A stretch of 64,000 nucleotides of DNA from Streptomyces graminofaciens (GTDB lineage Bacteria; Actinomycetota; Actinomycetes; Streptomycetales; Streptomycetaceae): positions 6,106,001 through 6,170,000 of the forward strand of contig NZ_AP018448.1 in assembly GCF_030294945.1 (NCBI RefSeq), given 5' to 3'. Each line of letters begins with the position of its first letter. Position 1 is the stretch's first letter. The notes under the pieces were generated by a model, which worked only from the letters and a program-made list of their open reading frames with translations, was not told the DNA's origin and made no database searches. A program made the position numbers and the translations under genes. Of this stretch, positions 35,136-44,498 are shown piece after piece.

Positions 35136-35537
35136 TCAGGCGGTGACGTCGATGTACCGCGGGGGGCCGTAGCTGGAGCCCGACACCGGCGTGACGTACA
35201 TGCGGACGGTCCGGCCCTCGGTGAGGTTGCCGCCCTTCCAGGGGGTGCAGTAGCCGGCCAGGTGGCCGCGGGTGTCGACGACACGGTCCATGACCAGGTC
35301 GCCGTTGTAGTCGAGGGCGACCTCGATGGCCCAGTCGTCCGACTTGGTGTCGCAGGCGCGGATGGAGTCACCGGGGATCGAGCCGTCCGGGTCCGAGTTG
35401 AAGGTTCCGGTCCCGGCGCCGTTCACAGCGGAGATCTTCACCTGTCCCGCCCAGGCCTGGCCCTGCATACCGACGACCAGACCGACCACGCACGCGCCCG
35501 TCGCCGCCGCCCGCATCCACGTTCTCCGAGACTTCAC
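35136..35537 (-). CDS. small secreted protein, 133 aa
   Basis: GTG 35537 with GGGGAGGAG upstream. The signal peptide is SRRTWMRAAATGACVVGLVVG with cleavage near AWAG. The mature part (about 105 residues) has two cysteines (RACDTKS, GYCTPWK) that could pair, an acidic strand LDYNGDLVMDRVVDTRG and basic/aromatic patches near the end (YGPPRYIDV). It resembles small cell-wall or extracellular structural proteins of Streptomyces; no enzyme motif was seen. Monocistronic. Confidence 0.8.
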   Translation of the reverse strand: MKSRRTWMRAAATGACVVGLVVGMQGQAWAGQVKISAVNGAGTGTFNSDPDGSIPGDSIRACDTKSDDWAIEVALDYNGDLVMDRVVDTRGHLAGYCTPWKGGNLTEGRTVRMYVTPVSGSSYGPPRYIDVTA

Positions 35538-35691
35538 GCTGTCTCCTCCCCGTCGCCCCGGCACAGCCTGAGCGCATAAAACGGATAACTGTTCGAGGAA
35601 GAGGGTCTCATGCGACGATCAGTTTTGACGGGGATTTTGCACACTCGCCGGATCCGGAGGATCAAGCGCTTGTTTCCGGCAGCGCGTCTGC

Positions 35692-36633
35692 GTGACAGTG
35701 AGGGCAGTCGTGCGCGCGTCGGCGTCGAGAGGAAGCGGTCCCTTGGGTGAAGTCGGCGCTGTGGGCGAGGTCGAGGCCGTCGAGAGGTTCCGGCGGCGGA
35801 TCGGGGTGCCCGGGCTCGTCGACGTACACACGCACTTCATGCCGGAGCGGGTCCTGCGCAAGGTCTGGGAGTACTTCGACGCGGTCGGCCCCCTGACCGG
35901 CTTCGCGTGGGACATCACCTATCGGCACGAGGAAGCCGAACGGGTCGCGATTCTGAGGCAGTTCGGGGTGCGCGCCTTCACCTCGATGCTCTATCCCCAC
36001 AAGGCCGGGATGGCGCCTTGGCTGAACGAATGGGCCGCCGGCTTCGCGGCACGCACGCCCGACTGTCTGCACACGGCCACCCTCTACCCCGAGGAGGGCG
36101 TGGCGGAGTACGTGCGCACGGCGGTCGAGGCGGGGGCGCGGGTCTTCAAGTCCCATGTGCAGGTGGGGGCGTACGACCCGACCGACGAACTGCTCGATCC
36201 CGTGTGGGGGCTGCTGGCCGAGGCGGGCGTCCCCGTGGTCATGCACTGCGGCTCGGGTCCCGCGCCCGGCAAACACACCGGGCCGGAGCCGGTGCGGCGG
36301 ATCCTCGCCCGGCATCCGCGCCTGCCCCTGATCGTGGCGCACATGGGGATGCCGGAGTACACCGACTTCCTTGATCTGGCCGAGCGGTACGACGAGGTGC
36401 GGCTGGACACGACCATGACGTTCACGGATTTCAGCGAGCGCATCGCCCCCTTCCCGGCGTCCGAACTCGGCCGGCTCGCGGACCTGGGCGACCGGATCCT
36501 GCTCGGCTCCGACTTCCCCAACATCCCCTATCCGTACGTCCATCAGCTCGAAGCCCTTGAACGGCTCGGCCTGGGCGAGGCGTGGTTGCGCGGGGTCTGC
36601 TACGAGAACGGGGCGCGGCTCTTCGGGCTGTAG
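35692..36633 (+). CDS. amidohydrolase-2 family protein
   Basis: 313 residues from GTG 35692 (GTG 35710 is an alternative). The TIM-barrel amidohydrolase signs are VDVHTHFMPERVL (metal-binding HxH), VPVVMHCGSGPAPGK (His), LPLIVAHMGMPEYTDFL (His) and ILLGSDFPNIPYPYVHQL (Asp). This subgroup includes decarboxylases and hydrolases of cyclic or aromatic acids, such as ACMSD-like enzymes. It is convergent with the LLM gene at 36660 and lies among the catabolic genes, so it may process one of their intermediates. No CTGAC-N5-GTCAG operator was found in front of it. Confidence 0.88.
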   Translation: MTVRAVVRASASRGSGPLGEVGAVGEVEAVERFRRRIGVPGLVDVHTHFMPERVLRKVWEYFDAVGPLTGFAWDITYRHEEAERVAILRQFGVRAFTSMLYPHKAGMAPWLNEWAAGFAARTPDCLHTATLYPEEGVAEYVRTAVEAGARVFKSHVQVGAYDPTDELLDPVWGLLAEAGVPVVMHCGSGPAPGKHTGPEPVRRILARHPRLPLIVAHMGMPEYTDFLDLAERYDEVRLDTTMTFTDFSERIAPFPASELGRLADLGDRILLGSDFPNIPYPYVHQLEALERLGLGEAWLRGVCYENGARLFGL

Positions 36634-36659
36634 GCAAACGCGACCTGCTCGGCCGCCCC

Positions 36660-37574
36660 CTACAGCAACGGGCCCACCGCCGTCCCGAACTCCCCCATCT
36701 GGTCCGTGAGTTCGGTCCGGCTCCGGCTGCGGAAGCGGACCTGAATCTGGTCCACGCCCATCGCGCGGTACGCCCGCAGCGACTCGGCGAGGATCTCCGG
36801 GGGGCCCGTAAGCGTCCGGCGGCCGACGTCCCAGCCCGGCTCGCCGACGTACAGCGGCTCGGTGATCGCGCCCACGGTGAACGGGCCGGTGGCGCCCGCC
36901 TCCGCTCGCAGTCCCCGTACCCGGGCGATCTGGCCCGGCAGCCGGTCGCGCGGGTCGCCCTGTGGCAGCCAGCCGTCACCGCGTACGGCGGCCCGGCGTA
37001 CGGCGGCCGGGGAGGAGCCGCCGACCCACAGGGGCACCCGCGGCTGGGCGGGCCTCGGTCGCTGGCCCAGCCCCTCGAAGTCGTACGACTTCCCGTGGTG
37101 GGAAGGGAATTCGTCCGGCCCCAGGGCGGCCCGCAGCGCGTCCACGCACTCGTCCAGCACGGCCCCGCGCCGCTCGAAGTCGACGCCGAGCGCCTCGAAC
37201 TCCTCCGGTACGTGCCCGGCGCCCACGCCGAGGATCAGCCGTCCGCCGGAGAGGTGGTCGAGGGTCGCGTACTGCTTGGCGGTCAGCAGGGGATGGCGCA
37301 GGCCCACGACCGCGACATGGCTGAGCAGCCGTACGCGCTCGGTGGCCGCGGCCAGGAAGGCCAGCGTGGCGACCGGGTCGTACCAGGTGGTACCCATCGC
37401 GGCGGCGAGCCGGCGCGGGATGGCCACGTGGTCGCAGGTCGCGATGTACGCGAAGCCGGAGCGGTCGGCGGCCCTGGCCACCTCGACGAGGTCGTCCGGT
37501 CCGGCGTCGGCCTCCCAGGCTTCGACGTAGAGGGTGCTCTGGGACTGGACGGGCAACTGGATGCCGTACTCCAC
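36660..37574 (-). CDS. LLM class F420-dependent oxidoreductase
   Basis: 304 residues from GTG 37574 behind GAGGGAG. Family features are VEYGIQLPVQSQSTLYVE, GFAYIATCDHVAIPRRLA, RLLSHVAVVGLRHPLLTAK, DHLSGGRLILGVGAGHVPEEF and VPLWVGGSSPAAVRRAAVRG, the pattern of TIGR03619/F420-type enzymes. It may reduce or oxidise a pathway intermediate. It is divergent from the AfsK-type kinase gene, and the operator-like palindrome at 37629 sits in the shared region 55 bases before its start. That links it to the catabolic regulon rather than to the kinase. Confidence 0.9.
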   Translation of the reverse strand: MEYGIQLPVQSQSTLYVEAWEADAGPDDLVEVARAADRSGFAYIATCDHVAIPRRLAAAMGTTWYDPVATLAFLAAATERVRLLSHVAVVGLRHPLLTAKQYATLDHLSGGRLILGVGAGHVPEEFEALGVDFERRGAVLDECVDALRAALGPDEFPSHHGKSYDFEGLGQRPRPAQPRVPLWVGGSSPAAVRRAAVRGDGWLPQGDPRDRLPGQIARVRGLRAEAGATGPFTVGAITEPLYVGEPGWDVGRRTLTGPPEILAESLRAYRAMGVDQIQVRFRSRSRTELTDQMGEFGTAVGPLL

Positions 37575-37628
37575 GACGACGACTCCCTCACCTGTGACGG
37601 GTGGTGCGACAGGGCGGCCCCGTCGTAT

Positions 37629-37643
37629 CTGACGGATCGTCAC
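37629..37643. promoter_or_regulatory. operator-like palindrome CTGAC-N5-GTCAC, site 4
   Basis: CTGACGGATCGTCAC, one mismatch in the right arm relative to the other copies. It lies in the divergent region between the LLM gene (start 37574) and afsK (start 37749). Confidence 0.62.
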
Positions 37644-37748
37644 ATGTTCGCCTCGATGGGAACGGCTGACAAGACTTACGCCCCCGGAGCCGCGCTCCGG
37701 CTAATCTTCAGTCTTCGGTCGACGAACTGGCATTCGGAGGGGTGTGCG

Positions 37749-39995
37749 GTGAACTTGGCCGCCGAGGATCCATCCGTCATCGGCGACTACACCCTGCTCG
37801 ACCGGCTCGGCTCCGGCGGGATGGGTGTCGTCTACGCGGCACGGTCGTCGTCGGGACGGCGGGTCGCCCTGAAGCTCGTGCACGAGCGGTTCGCGGCGGA
37901 CCCCGAGTTCCGGGTGCGGTTCCGGCGGGAGGTCGAGGCCGCGCGCCGGGTCAGCGGGGTGTTCACGGCGGCCGTCGTGGACGCGGATCCGGACGCGCCC
38001 CGGCCGTGGATGGCGACCGCGTTCGTCGCCGGTGACACGCTCGGCGACCGGGTGCGGCGTCAGGGCCCCCTGCGCGGAGCCGAGCTGCGGCGGCTCGCGA
38101 TCGGTCTCGGTGACGCGCTGCGCGACATCCACCGGGCCGGGGTGGTCCACCGCGACCTCAAGCCCGCCAACATCGTGCTCTCGGACGACGGGCCCCGGGT
38201 GATCGACTTCGGGATCTCCCGGGCCTCCGACCACCAGGCACTCACCACGACCGGCCGGGTGATGGGCACACCGCCGTTCATGTCGCCCGAGCAGTTCAGC
38301 ACTCCGAAGGACGTGGGACCGGCGTCGGACGTCTTCTCGCTGGCGTCGGTCCTGGTGTTCGCGGCCACCGGGCGGGAGCCGTTCACCGCCGAGAGCCCGT
38401 ACATGACCGCGTACCGCGTGGTGCACGACATGCCGGACCTGACCGGCGTACCCGCGGCGCTGCGCGAGGTGGTGAGCCGTTGCCTGGGCAAGGAGCCGAA
38501 GGAACGGCCTTCGGTCGAGACCCTGCTCGCCGGGCTGCGAGCGCTGCCCGACGACGACGCGGTGCCGGACGACGACACAATGCCGGGCGACGACACAATG
38601 CCGGGCGAGAGGCTCGGCGGGCCCGGCTCCGGCCCCATCGACCCGGCAGCCGCCGACGAGACCAGCCGCCCCTACGCCCCCACACAGCACGCCCCCACCC
38701 AGCCGGACGGCCCACACACCACGCTCCGGACCCTGCTCACAGGACCCCGGAACCCGAACAGGACGAGGACGAGGGTCGCGCTCGCCGTCGTCCTGGCGCT
38801 GCTCTCGGGTGGCGGGACGTGGGCGGTCGTCGAGGCCCGGCACGGGGGCGGCGGCGGCCGTGCCGCGGCGGAGCTGGGCGGAAAGCTCCCCGAGGGGTGG
38901 CAGGGGCCGTGGCGCACCGGCGTACTCCCGGCGTCCTGGAACGCGTCCTCGGGCACGCCTGCCTGCCAGCGCTCGGGGGCCTCCCTGTTCTGCGATTCGG
39001 ACGACACTCGGCTCGTGCGCATCCGGATATCGGACGGCTCCGTCGCCTGGGCGCACGGACAGGCCGAGGAGGAGGACTGGTACGGCCTGCTGGGTGTCGG
39101 CGGCGGCATGGTGCTGGAACAGCGTCAGAACCCCTCCGCCGAGAACGACCCCGGAAAGATCAGGGGTGTGGCGGCGGCCACCGGCCGCGTGGTCTGGTCC
39201 GTCACCGGCTACGCGGGGACCACGGCGGTCGGCGACGGCGTCCTGCTCGCCGACCTCGACGGCCGCGACGGCCTGCGCGCGTTCGACGTCCGCGACGGCG
39301 ACGAACGCTGGACGTTCCGCCCCCCGCGGGCCGCAGCGGACAGCGCGGCGGCCACCTGCGAACCGGCCGCGGTCGGCGGCCACTTGTACGCCGCGTGCGG
39401 CGCCGAGACCGCCCGGCCGAAGCTGTACGCGCTCACCTCGAACGGCGGCGTGCGGTGGTCCCACGAGACGAACGGCAGCGCGGTCCTCACTCCTGTGGGC
39501 GGGAGCGGTACGACCGTCGTCCTCTCCCAGGACCTCTTCTCCAGCGACGGCACCACGATGCGCTACATCGCCGTCGACGGCTCGGGCCACAGGTTGAAGG
39601 GGTTTGAGCTGACCGAACCGGACACGGCCATGGTCACCGTCGGCCAGGGCGCCGTGTACGTGGTCCGCGAGAACGGCGAGGCCGCGGCATACCGGCTCAC
39701 CGACGGGAAGCGACTGTGGACCGTACGGCTCGGGCAGGACGGACTCTCGGCCTTCACCGTCAAGGGCAACCTGCTGCTGTCCGCCACGTCGAGCGGGCGC
39801 ACCCTGGCCGTCGACCGGCGCACCGGCACCCTCCTGTGGAGCACGGAGCGCCTGGCCGACGAGAACAACGGCGACCAGGAGGAGTACGGGCGCCGCGTCT
39901 GGGTCTACGGCCGTACGGTGCTGGTCGCCGCGGCCGGCCCCGTCGTGACCGCGTTCGACGGGGCCGCCCCCGAGAAACTGCCGAAGGCCCCCTAA
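37749..39995 (+). CDS. afsK: AfsK-type membrane serine/threonine protein kinase with PQQ-like sensor domain
   Basis: 748 residues from GTG 37749 with GGAGGGG upstream. The kinase domain (about 12-265) is complete: GSGGMGVVYA glycine loop, Lys42 in VALKLV, catalytic HRDLKPANI (Asp136), DFGIS (Asp153) and APE-like MSPEQF. A flexible linker (about 268-335) contains two 6-residue repeats of DDTMPG. One transmembrane helix lies at about 343-361, and the outside part is a PQQ-like beta-propeller (for example GKIRGVAAATGRVVWSVTGY and GKRLWTVRL). This is the AfsK architecture; AfsK is known to phosphorylate AfsR, and afsR and afsS lie 1.5 kb downstream here on the same strand. It likely senses an external signal. 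Confidence 0.88.
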   Translation: MNLAAEDPSVIGDYTLLDRLGSGGMGVVYAARSSSGRRVALKLVHERFAADPEFRVRFRREVEAARRVSGVFTAAVVDADPDAPRPWMATAFVAGDTLGDRVRRQGPLRGAELRRLAIGLGDALRDIHRAGVVHRDLKPANIVLSDDGPRVIDFGISRASDHQALTTTGRVMGTPPFMSPEQFSTPKDVGPASDVFSLASVLVFAATGREPFTAESPYMTAYRVVHDMPDLTGVPAALREVVSRCLGKEPKERPSVETLLAGLRALPDDDAVPDDDTMPGDDTMPGERLGGPGSGPIDPAAADETSRPYAPTQHAPTQPDGPHTTLRTLLTGPRNPNRTRTRVALAVVLALLSGGGTWAVVEARHGGGGGRAAAELGGKLPEGWQGPWRTGVLPASWNASSGTPACQRSGASLFCDSDDTRLVRIRISDGSVAWAHGQAEEEDWYGLLGVGGGMVLEQRQNPSAENDPGKIRGVAAATGRVVWSVTGYAGTTAVGDGVLLADLDGRDGLRAFDVRDGDERWTFRPPRAAADSAAATCEPAAVGGHLYAACGAETARPKLYALTSNGGVRWSHETNGSAVLTPVGGSGTTVVLSQDLFSSDGTTMRYIAVDGSGHRLKGFELTEPDTAMVTVGQGAVYVVRENGEAAAYRLTDGKRLWTVRLGQDGLSAFTVKGNLLLSATSSGRTLAVDRRTGTLLWSTERLADENNGDQEEYGRRVWVYGRTVLVAAAGPVVTAFDGAAPEKLPKAP
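38571..38606 (+). repeat. perfect 18-bp tandem duplication inside afsK
   Basis: GACGACACAATGCCGGGC occurs twice in direct succession (38571-38588, 38589-38606), adding DDTMPG to the juxtamembrane linker of the kinase. Perfect identity of the two copies suggests a recent slippage event; in-frame, so not disruptive. Confidence 0.85.
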
Positions 39996-40002
39996 GGGAA
40001 GC

Positions 40003-41277
40003 TCACCGCGCGGACGGCTCCCACAGTCCCTCCTCCGTCAACCCCAGCAACCCGATCGCGTTGCGCCGTACGATCCGGTCCACCACGTCCGCGTCCAGGT
40101 GCCCCATCTGCGCCTCCCCCACCTGCCGTGACTCGGGCCAGGTCGAGTCGGAGTGGGGATAGTCGGTCTCGTACAACACGTTCCCCACCCCTATGGCGTC
40201 CAGGTTGCGGAGCCCGAACGCGTCGTCGAAGAAGCAGCCGTAGACGTGGTCGGCGAACAGTTCCGACGGTGGGCGGTGGACCTTGTCCGCGACGCCGCCC
40301 CAGCCGCGGTTCTCCTCCCAGACCACGTCGGCGCGTTCCAGGATGTAGGGGATCCAGCCGATCTGGCCCTCCGCGTACATCACCTTGAGGTTGGGGAAGC
40401 GTTCGAACTTGCCGCTCATCAGCCAGTCGACCATCGAGAAGCAGCAGTTGGCGAAGGTGATGGTCGAGCCGACGGCGGGCGGCGCGTCGGCCGAGGTCGA
40501 CGGCATGCGGCTCGACGAGCCGATGTGCATCGCGACGACCGTGCCGGTCTCGTCGCAGGCCGCGAGGAACGGGTCCCAGTCGTCCGTGTGGACGGACGGC
40601 AGGCCCAGGTGCGGGGGGATCTCGGAGAAGGCGACCGCCCGTACTCCGCGCGCCGCGTTGCGGCGGACCTCGGCGGCGGCGAGTTCGGCGTCCCAGAGGG
40701 GGATGAGGGTGAGCGGGATCAGCCGCCCGCGCGCGGCCGGGCCGCACCACTCCTCCACCATCCAGTCGTTGTACGCCCGTACGCCCAGCAGACCCAGCTC
40801 GTGGTCGTCGGCCTCGGTGAACGTCTGGCCGCAGAAGCGTGGGAAGGTCGGGAAGCAGAGGGCGGACTGGACGTGGTTGACGTCCATGTCGGCGAGCCGG
40901 GCGGGCACGTCGTAGGAGCCGGGGCGCATCTGCTCGTAGGTGATGACCTCCAGCTTGATCTCGTCCCTGCTGTATCCGACGGCGGTGTCGAGGCGGGTGA
41001 GCGGGCGGTGCAGGTCCTCGTAGACCCACCAGTCGCCGATCGGGCCGTCGTCGCCGGGGCTGCCCATGACGGGCTTGAAGCGGCCGCCGAGGAAGGTCAT
41101 CTCCTTCAGCGGTGCGCGGACTATCCGGGGGCCGATGTCCCGGTACTTCTTCGGGAGCCGGTCCTGCCAGACGTTCGGGGGCTCAACCGTGTGGTCGTCG
41201 ACGGAGATGATCTTCGGGAAGGGTGCGGGGCTCTCCTGGGTCTCCATGGTCTCCATGTCCGTCACGGTAGCGCTCAT
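40003..41277 (-). CDS. amidohydrolase-2 family protein
   Basis: 424 residues from ATG 41277. The pattern KIISVDDHTVEPPNVWQDRLP at the N-terminus, GVRAVAFSEIPPHLGLPSVHT, VVAMHIGSSSRMPST and NVLYETDYPHSDSTWPESR is typical of the actinobacterial amidohydrolase-2 group often found with steroid or acyl-CoA catabolic genes. The last motif carries the metal-binding Asp. The gene lies between afsK and afsR on the opposite strand and overlaps neither. Its start codon abuts an operator-like palindrome, so the real start could also be an internal ATG (for example in MTDMETMETQ), unless the mRNA is leaderless. Confidence 0.9.
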   Translation of the reverse strand: MSATVTDMETMETQESPAPFPKIISVDDHTVEPPNVWQDRLPKKYRDIGPRIVRAPLKEMTFLGGRFKPVMGSPGDDGPIGDWWVYEDLHRPLTRLDTAVGYSRDEIKLEVITYEQMRPGSYDVPARLADMDVNHVQSALCFPTFPRFCGQTFTEADDHELGLLGVRAYNDWMVEEWCGPAARGRLIPLTLIPLWDAELAAAEVRRNAARGVRAVAFSEIPPHLGLPSVHTDDWDPFLAACDETGTVVAMHIGSSSRMPSTSADAPPAVGSTITFANCCFSMVDWLMSGKFERFPNLKVMYAEGQIGWIPYILERADVVWEENRGWGGVADKVHRPPSELFADHVYGCFFDDAFGLRNLDAIGVGNVLYETDYPHSDSTWPESRQVGEAQMGHLDADVVDRIVRRNAIGLLGLTEEGLWEPSAR

Positions 41278-41292
41278 CTGACGACCCGTCAG
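41278..41292. promoter_or_regulatory. operator-like palindrome CTGAC-N5-GTCAG, site 5
   Basis: CTGACGACCCGTCAG directly touches the ATG at 41275-41277 of the amidohydrolase gene. A bound repressor here would block initiation if the transcript starts at or near the start codon. Confidence 0.72.
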
Positions 41293-41482
41293 CTACCAGT
41301 CCGGACCCGTCGGTCACAGGGTCTGTTGCGAAGATGAGGAGTACGACGGAGAGAGTCTGTGTGGACGTCGTGATGGCGCGTGATGTCACTGCGACAACGT
41401 GTGATCGCCGTCTCGCACGGCTGACGTATCTGCCATGAACAAGGCAAACTGGTTCAGCTGACGGGGAGGCTTGGGGGCGACG

Positions 41483-44400
41483 ATGGGGGGTGGACCGCGA
41501 GTGCCGGAGGAGGGTGAGCAGCGCGTGCCGGAACAGCGGAGTCCCGCGGACGCTCGGGTTCCGGACGCCGGGGCCGGTGCCGGTGCCGCCATGCTCCGCT
41601 TCAGCGTGCTCGGTCCGGTGCGCGCCTGGCGTGGCGCCGAGCCCCTGTCCACCGGGTCGCCGCAGCAACGCGCCCTGCTGGCCGCGCTGTTGCTCCGCGA
41701 GGGCCGTACGGCGACCGCGAGCGAGCTGATCGACGCGCTGTGGGGCGACGATCCGCCCTCGCAGGCGCTGGCCGCCGTACGGACGTACGCCTCGCGGCTG
41801 CGCAAGGTGCTCTCCGCCGATGTGCTGGTGAGCGAGTCCGGCGGTTACGCGATCCGGGCGCTGCCGGGGGGCGCGCTGGATCTCGCCGTGGCGCAGGAGC
41901 TCGCGGCGGACGCCGAGAAGGCCAAGAGTTCCGGGGATCTTTGCCATGCCCGCCAGCTGCTGAACAAGGCGCTGGGGCTGTGGGACGGGGAGGTGCTGGC
42001 GAGCGTTCCGGGGCCGTACGCGGAGACGCAGCGGGCCCGGCTCGACGAGTGGCGGCTGCAACTCGTCGAGACGCGGCTGGACATGGACCTGGAGCAGGGC
42101 TGCCACGCGGAGGCGGTGTCGGAGCTGACGGCTCTCACGGCCGCGCACCCGCTCCGGGAGCGCCTGCGCGAGCTGCTGATGCTCGCGCTGTACCGCAGTG
42201 GGCGGCAGGCCGAGGCCCTCGCCGTGTACGCCGACACCCGCCGCCTCCTCGCCGACGAGCTGGGGGTCGACCCGAGGCCGGGCCTGAGCGATCTCCAGCA
42301 GCGGATCCTCCAGGCCGACCCGGGCCTCGCCGAGCCCTCCGCGCCCCTCACCCCCGAACCGGCCGCCGGACCGGTCCGGCCCGCCCAACTTCCCGCCACC
42401 GTGCCGGACTTCACCGGCCGGTCCGCCTTCGTCGCCGAGCTGAGCGAGGTGCTGGCGGCGGCGTCCGGGGCCGAGGGCCAGGTCATGGCCGTATCGGCGC
42501 TGGCGGGCATAGGCGGGGTCGGCAAGACGACCCTCGCCGTGCACGTGGCGCATCAGGCGCGGGCGGCCTTCCCCGACGGGCAGCTGTACGTCGACCTCCA
42601 GGGCGCGGGCGCGCGGGCCGCCGAGCCGGAGACGGTCCTCGGCGCGTTCCTGCGGGCGCTCGGCACCCCCGACTCCAAGATCCCGGACTCGCTGGAGGAG
42701 CGGGCGGCACTGTACCGCTCGGTGCTCGACGGGCGCCGGGTGCTGGTGCTGCTGGACAACGCGCGGGACGCGGCCCAGGTACGGCCCCTGCTGCCCGGCA
42801 CGGCGGGCTGCGCGGCGCTGGTGACGGCCCGGGTGCGGATGGTGGACCTGGCGGGGGCGCATCTGGTCGACCTGGACGTGATGTCGCCGGACGAGGCCAT
42901 CCAGCTGTTCACGAAGATCGTCGGCCGGGAGCGCGTCGCCTCCGAGCGCAAGGCCGCCCTCGACGTGGTCGCGGCCTGCGGTTTCCTGCCGCTGGCGATC
43001 CGGATCGCGGCCTCCCGGCTCGCCTCCCGTCGTACCTGGACGGTGTCGGTGCTGGCCGCGAAGCTCGCCGACGAGCGGCGGCGGCTGGACGAGTTGCAGG
43101 CCGGGGACCTGGCCGTGAAGGCGACCTTCGAACTGGGCTACGGCCAGCTGGAGCCCTCGCAGGCCCGCGCGTTCCGCCTCCTCGGCCTGGCCGACGGCCC
43201 GGACATCTCCCTGGCAGCCGCGGCCGCCGTACTGGACCTCACCCTCGACGACACCGAGGACATCCTCGAATCCCTCGTCGACACCTCGCTCCTCGAATCC
43301 GCCGCCCCCGGCCGCTACCGCTTCCACGACCTCGTCCGCCTCTACGCGCGTGCCTGCGCCGAACGTGACGAACAGCCGCCGAGCGAGCGGGAGTCGGCGA
43401 TGTCGCGGCTGCTGGACTTCTATCTGGCCACGGCGGCCGGCGTCTACGCGATCGAACGCCCCGGCGACCGCCTCGTGAACCACCTGGAGCCGACGGAGTA
43501 CAAAGGGCTCCGGTTCACGGAGGGCGCGGCGGCGCTGGACTGGCTGTACACGGAGGCGGCCCCGCTGCTCGCCTGCGTCCAGCAGGCCGCGGGCACGGGG
43601 CGCCTCCGGGGCGCGGTGGACCTGCTGTGGGCCGCGAACGACCTCACCGAGTCGGGCGCCAACTCCCACCAGTACGAGACGACCGCGCGCGCCATGTGCG
43701 ACGCGACACGGGAGGCCGGGGACACCCGCGCGGAGGGCCGGGCCCGAACGACTCTCACCAACGTCCTGCTGGACAACGGACGCATCCAGCAGGCGGAGGA
43801 GCAGGCGCGGATCGCCCTGGAACTCGCCTCCGCCGCACGGGACGACACCGCCGTCAGCTGGGCCGCCAACGAACGGGGGCTCATCTGTCTGCACCAGGGC
43901 CTGTACACGGAGAGCAAGCCCTTCTTCGAGCTGGCCATCGAGCGGCTGCGGGCCGTCGGCAACCGGCCCTTCGAGGCGACCTGCCTGGGCAACCTCTCCC
44001 GGGCGCACCTGGGCATGGGCAACGTCGAGGAGGCCGTCGAGTTCGCCCAGCGGGGCCTCGCGCTGCACATCGACATCGGCCGGACACTGCGGCTCGGCAA
44101 CAGCCACTACGCCGTGGGCATCACCCTGACCCGGGCCGGGCGGCACGACGAGGCGCTCGTACAGTTCACCGAGGCCCTGGGTATCCTCAGCGAGCACCGG
44201 CAACGGCTCTGGGAGGGCACGACCAACTTCCGTATGGCCGAGGTGCACCTGGCGGCCCGCCGCCCCGCGTACGCCGCCCGGCACGCCGAACAGGCCCTCG
44301 CGCTGGGCTGCATCGGCGGCGACCGGATGCGGGGCAACGTGCTGACGCTGCTAGGGCGTTCGCTGCTGGCCATGGGGCAGGTGGACCGGGCCAGGGCCTG

Positions 44401-44491
44401 CTGGCAGGAGGCGCTCAGCCTCTACGAGCAGAGCGACGCCCCGGAGGCGGACGCGGTACGCGCGCTGCTGAGCCCCGCTCAGGCGGCATGA
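41483..44491 (+). CDS. afsR: AfsR-type SARP/NB-ARC/TPR global regulator
   Basis: 1002 residues from ATG 41483 (GGGGG 5 bases upstream; TTG 41471 is an alternative), close to the 993 of S. coelicolor AfsR. Domain order: OmpR-like winged helix (about 37-125, LRFSVLGPVRAWRG, RALLAALLLREGRTAT, YASRLRKVL), BTAD (about 133-280, ending in ELGVDPRPGLSDLQQRIL), NB-ARC ATPase with P-loop GIGGVGKTT at 342-350 and VLVLLDNARD, then C-terminal TPRs. The family binds promoters as a SARP activator; AfsR is phosphorylated by AfsK and activates afsS, the next gene on this strand. It connects nutrient or signal status to secondary metabolism. Whether it binds the repeat at 44499 needs testing. Confidence 0.93.
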   Translation: MGGGPRVPEEGEQRVPEQRSPADARVPDAGAGAGAAMLRFSVLGPVRAWRGAEPLSTGSPQQRALLAALLLREGRTATASELIDALWGDDPPSQALAAVRTYASRLRKVLSADVLVSESGGYAIRALPGGALDLAVAQELAADAEKAKSSGDLCHARQLLNKALGLWDGEVLASVPGPYAETQRARLDEWRLQLVETRLDMDLEQGCHAEAVSELTALTAAHPLRERLRELLMLALYRSGRQAEALAVYADTRRLLADELGVDPRPGLSDLQQRILQADPGLAEPSAPLTPEPAAGPVRPAQLPATVPDFTGRSAFVAELSEVLAAASGAEGQVMAVSALAGIGGVGKTTLAVHVAHQARAAFPDGQLYVDLQGAGARAAEPETVLGAFLRALGTPDSKIPDSLEERAALYRSVLDGRRVLVLLDNARDAAQVRPLLPGTAGCAALVTARVRMVDLAGAHLVDLDVMSPDEAIQLFTKIVGRERVASERKAALDVVAACGFLPLAIRIAASRLASRRTWTVSVLAAKLADERRRLDELQAGDLAVKATFELGYGQLEPSQARAFRLLGLADGPDISLAAAAAVLDLTLDDTEDILESLVDTSLLESAAPGRYRFHDLVRLYARACAERDEQPPSERESAMSRLLDFYLATAAGVYAIERPGDRLVNHLEPTEYKGLRFTEGAAALDWLYTEAAPLLACVQQAAGTGRLRGAVDLLWAANDLTESGANSHQYETTARAMCDATREAGDTRAEGRARTTLTNVLLDNGRIQQAEEQARIALELASAARDDTAVSWAANERGLICLHQGLYTESKPFFELAIERLRAVGNRPFEATCLGNLSRAHLGMGNVEEAVEFAQRGLALHIDIGRTLRLGNSHYAVGITLTRAGRHDEALVQFTEALGILSEHRQRLWEGTTNFRMAEVHLAARRPAYAARHAEQALALGCIGGDRMRGNVLTLLGRSLLAMGQVDRARACWQEALSLYEQSDAPEADAVRALLSPAQAA

Positions 44492-44498
44492 GCGACAC

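Noticed and set aside
41183..44284. Long open frame on the minus strand opposite afsR (over 1000 codons)
   Set aside because: It is a shadow of the high third-position G+C in afsR; no domain can be recognised and the plus-strand protein is complete and well known.
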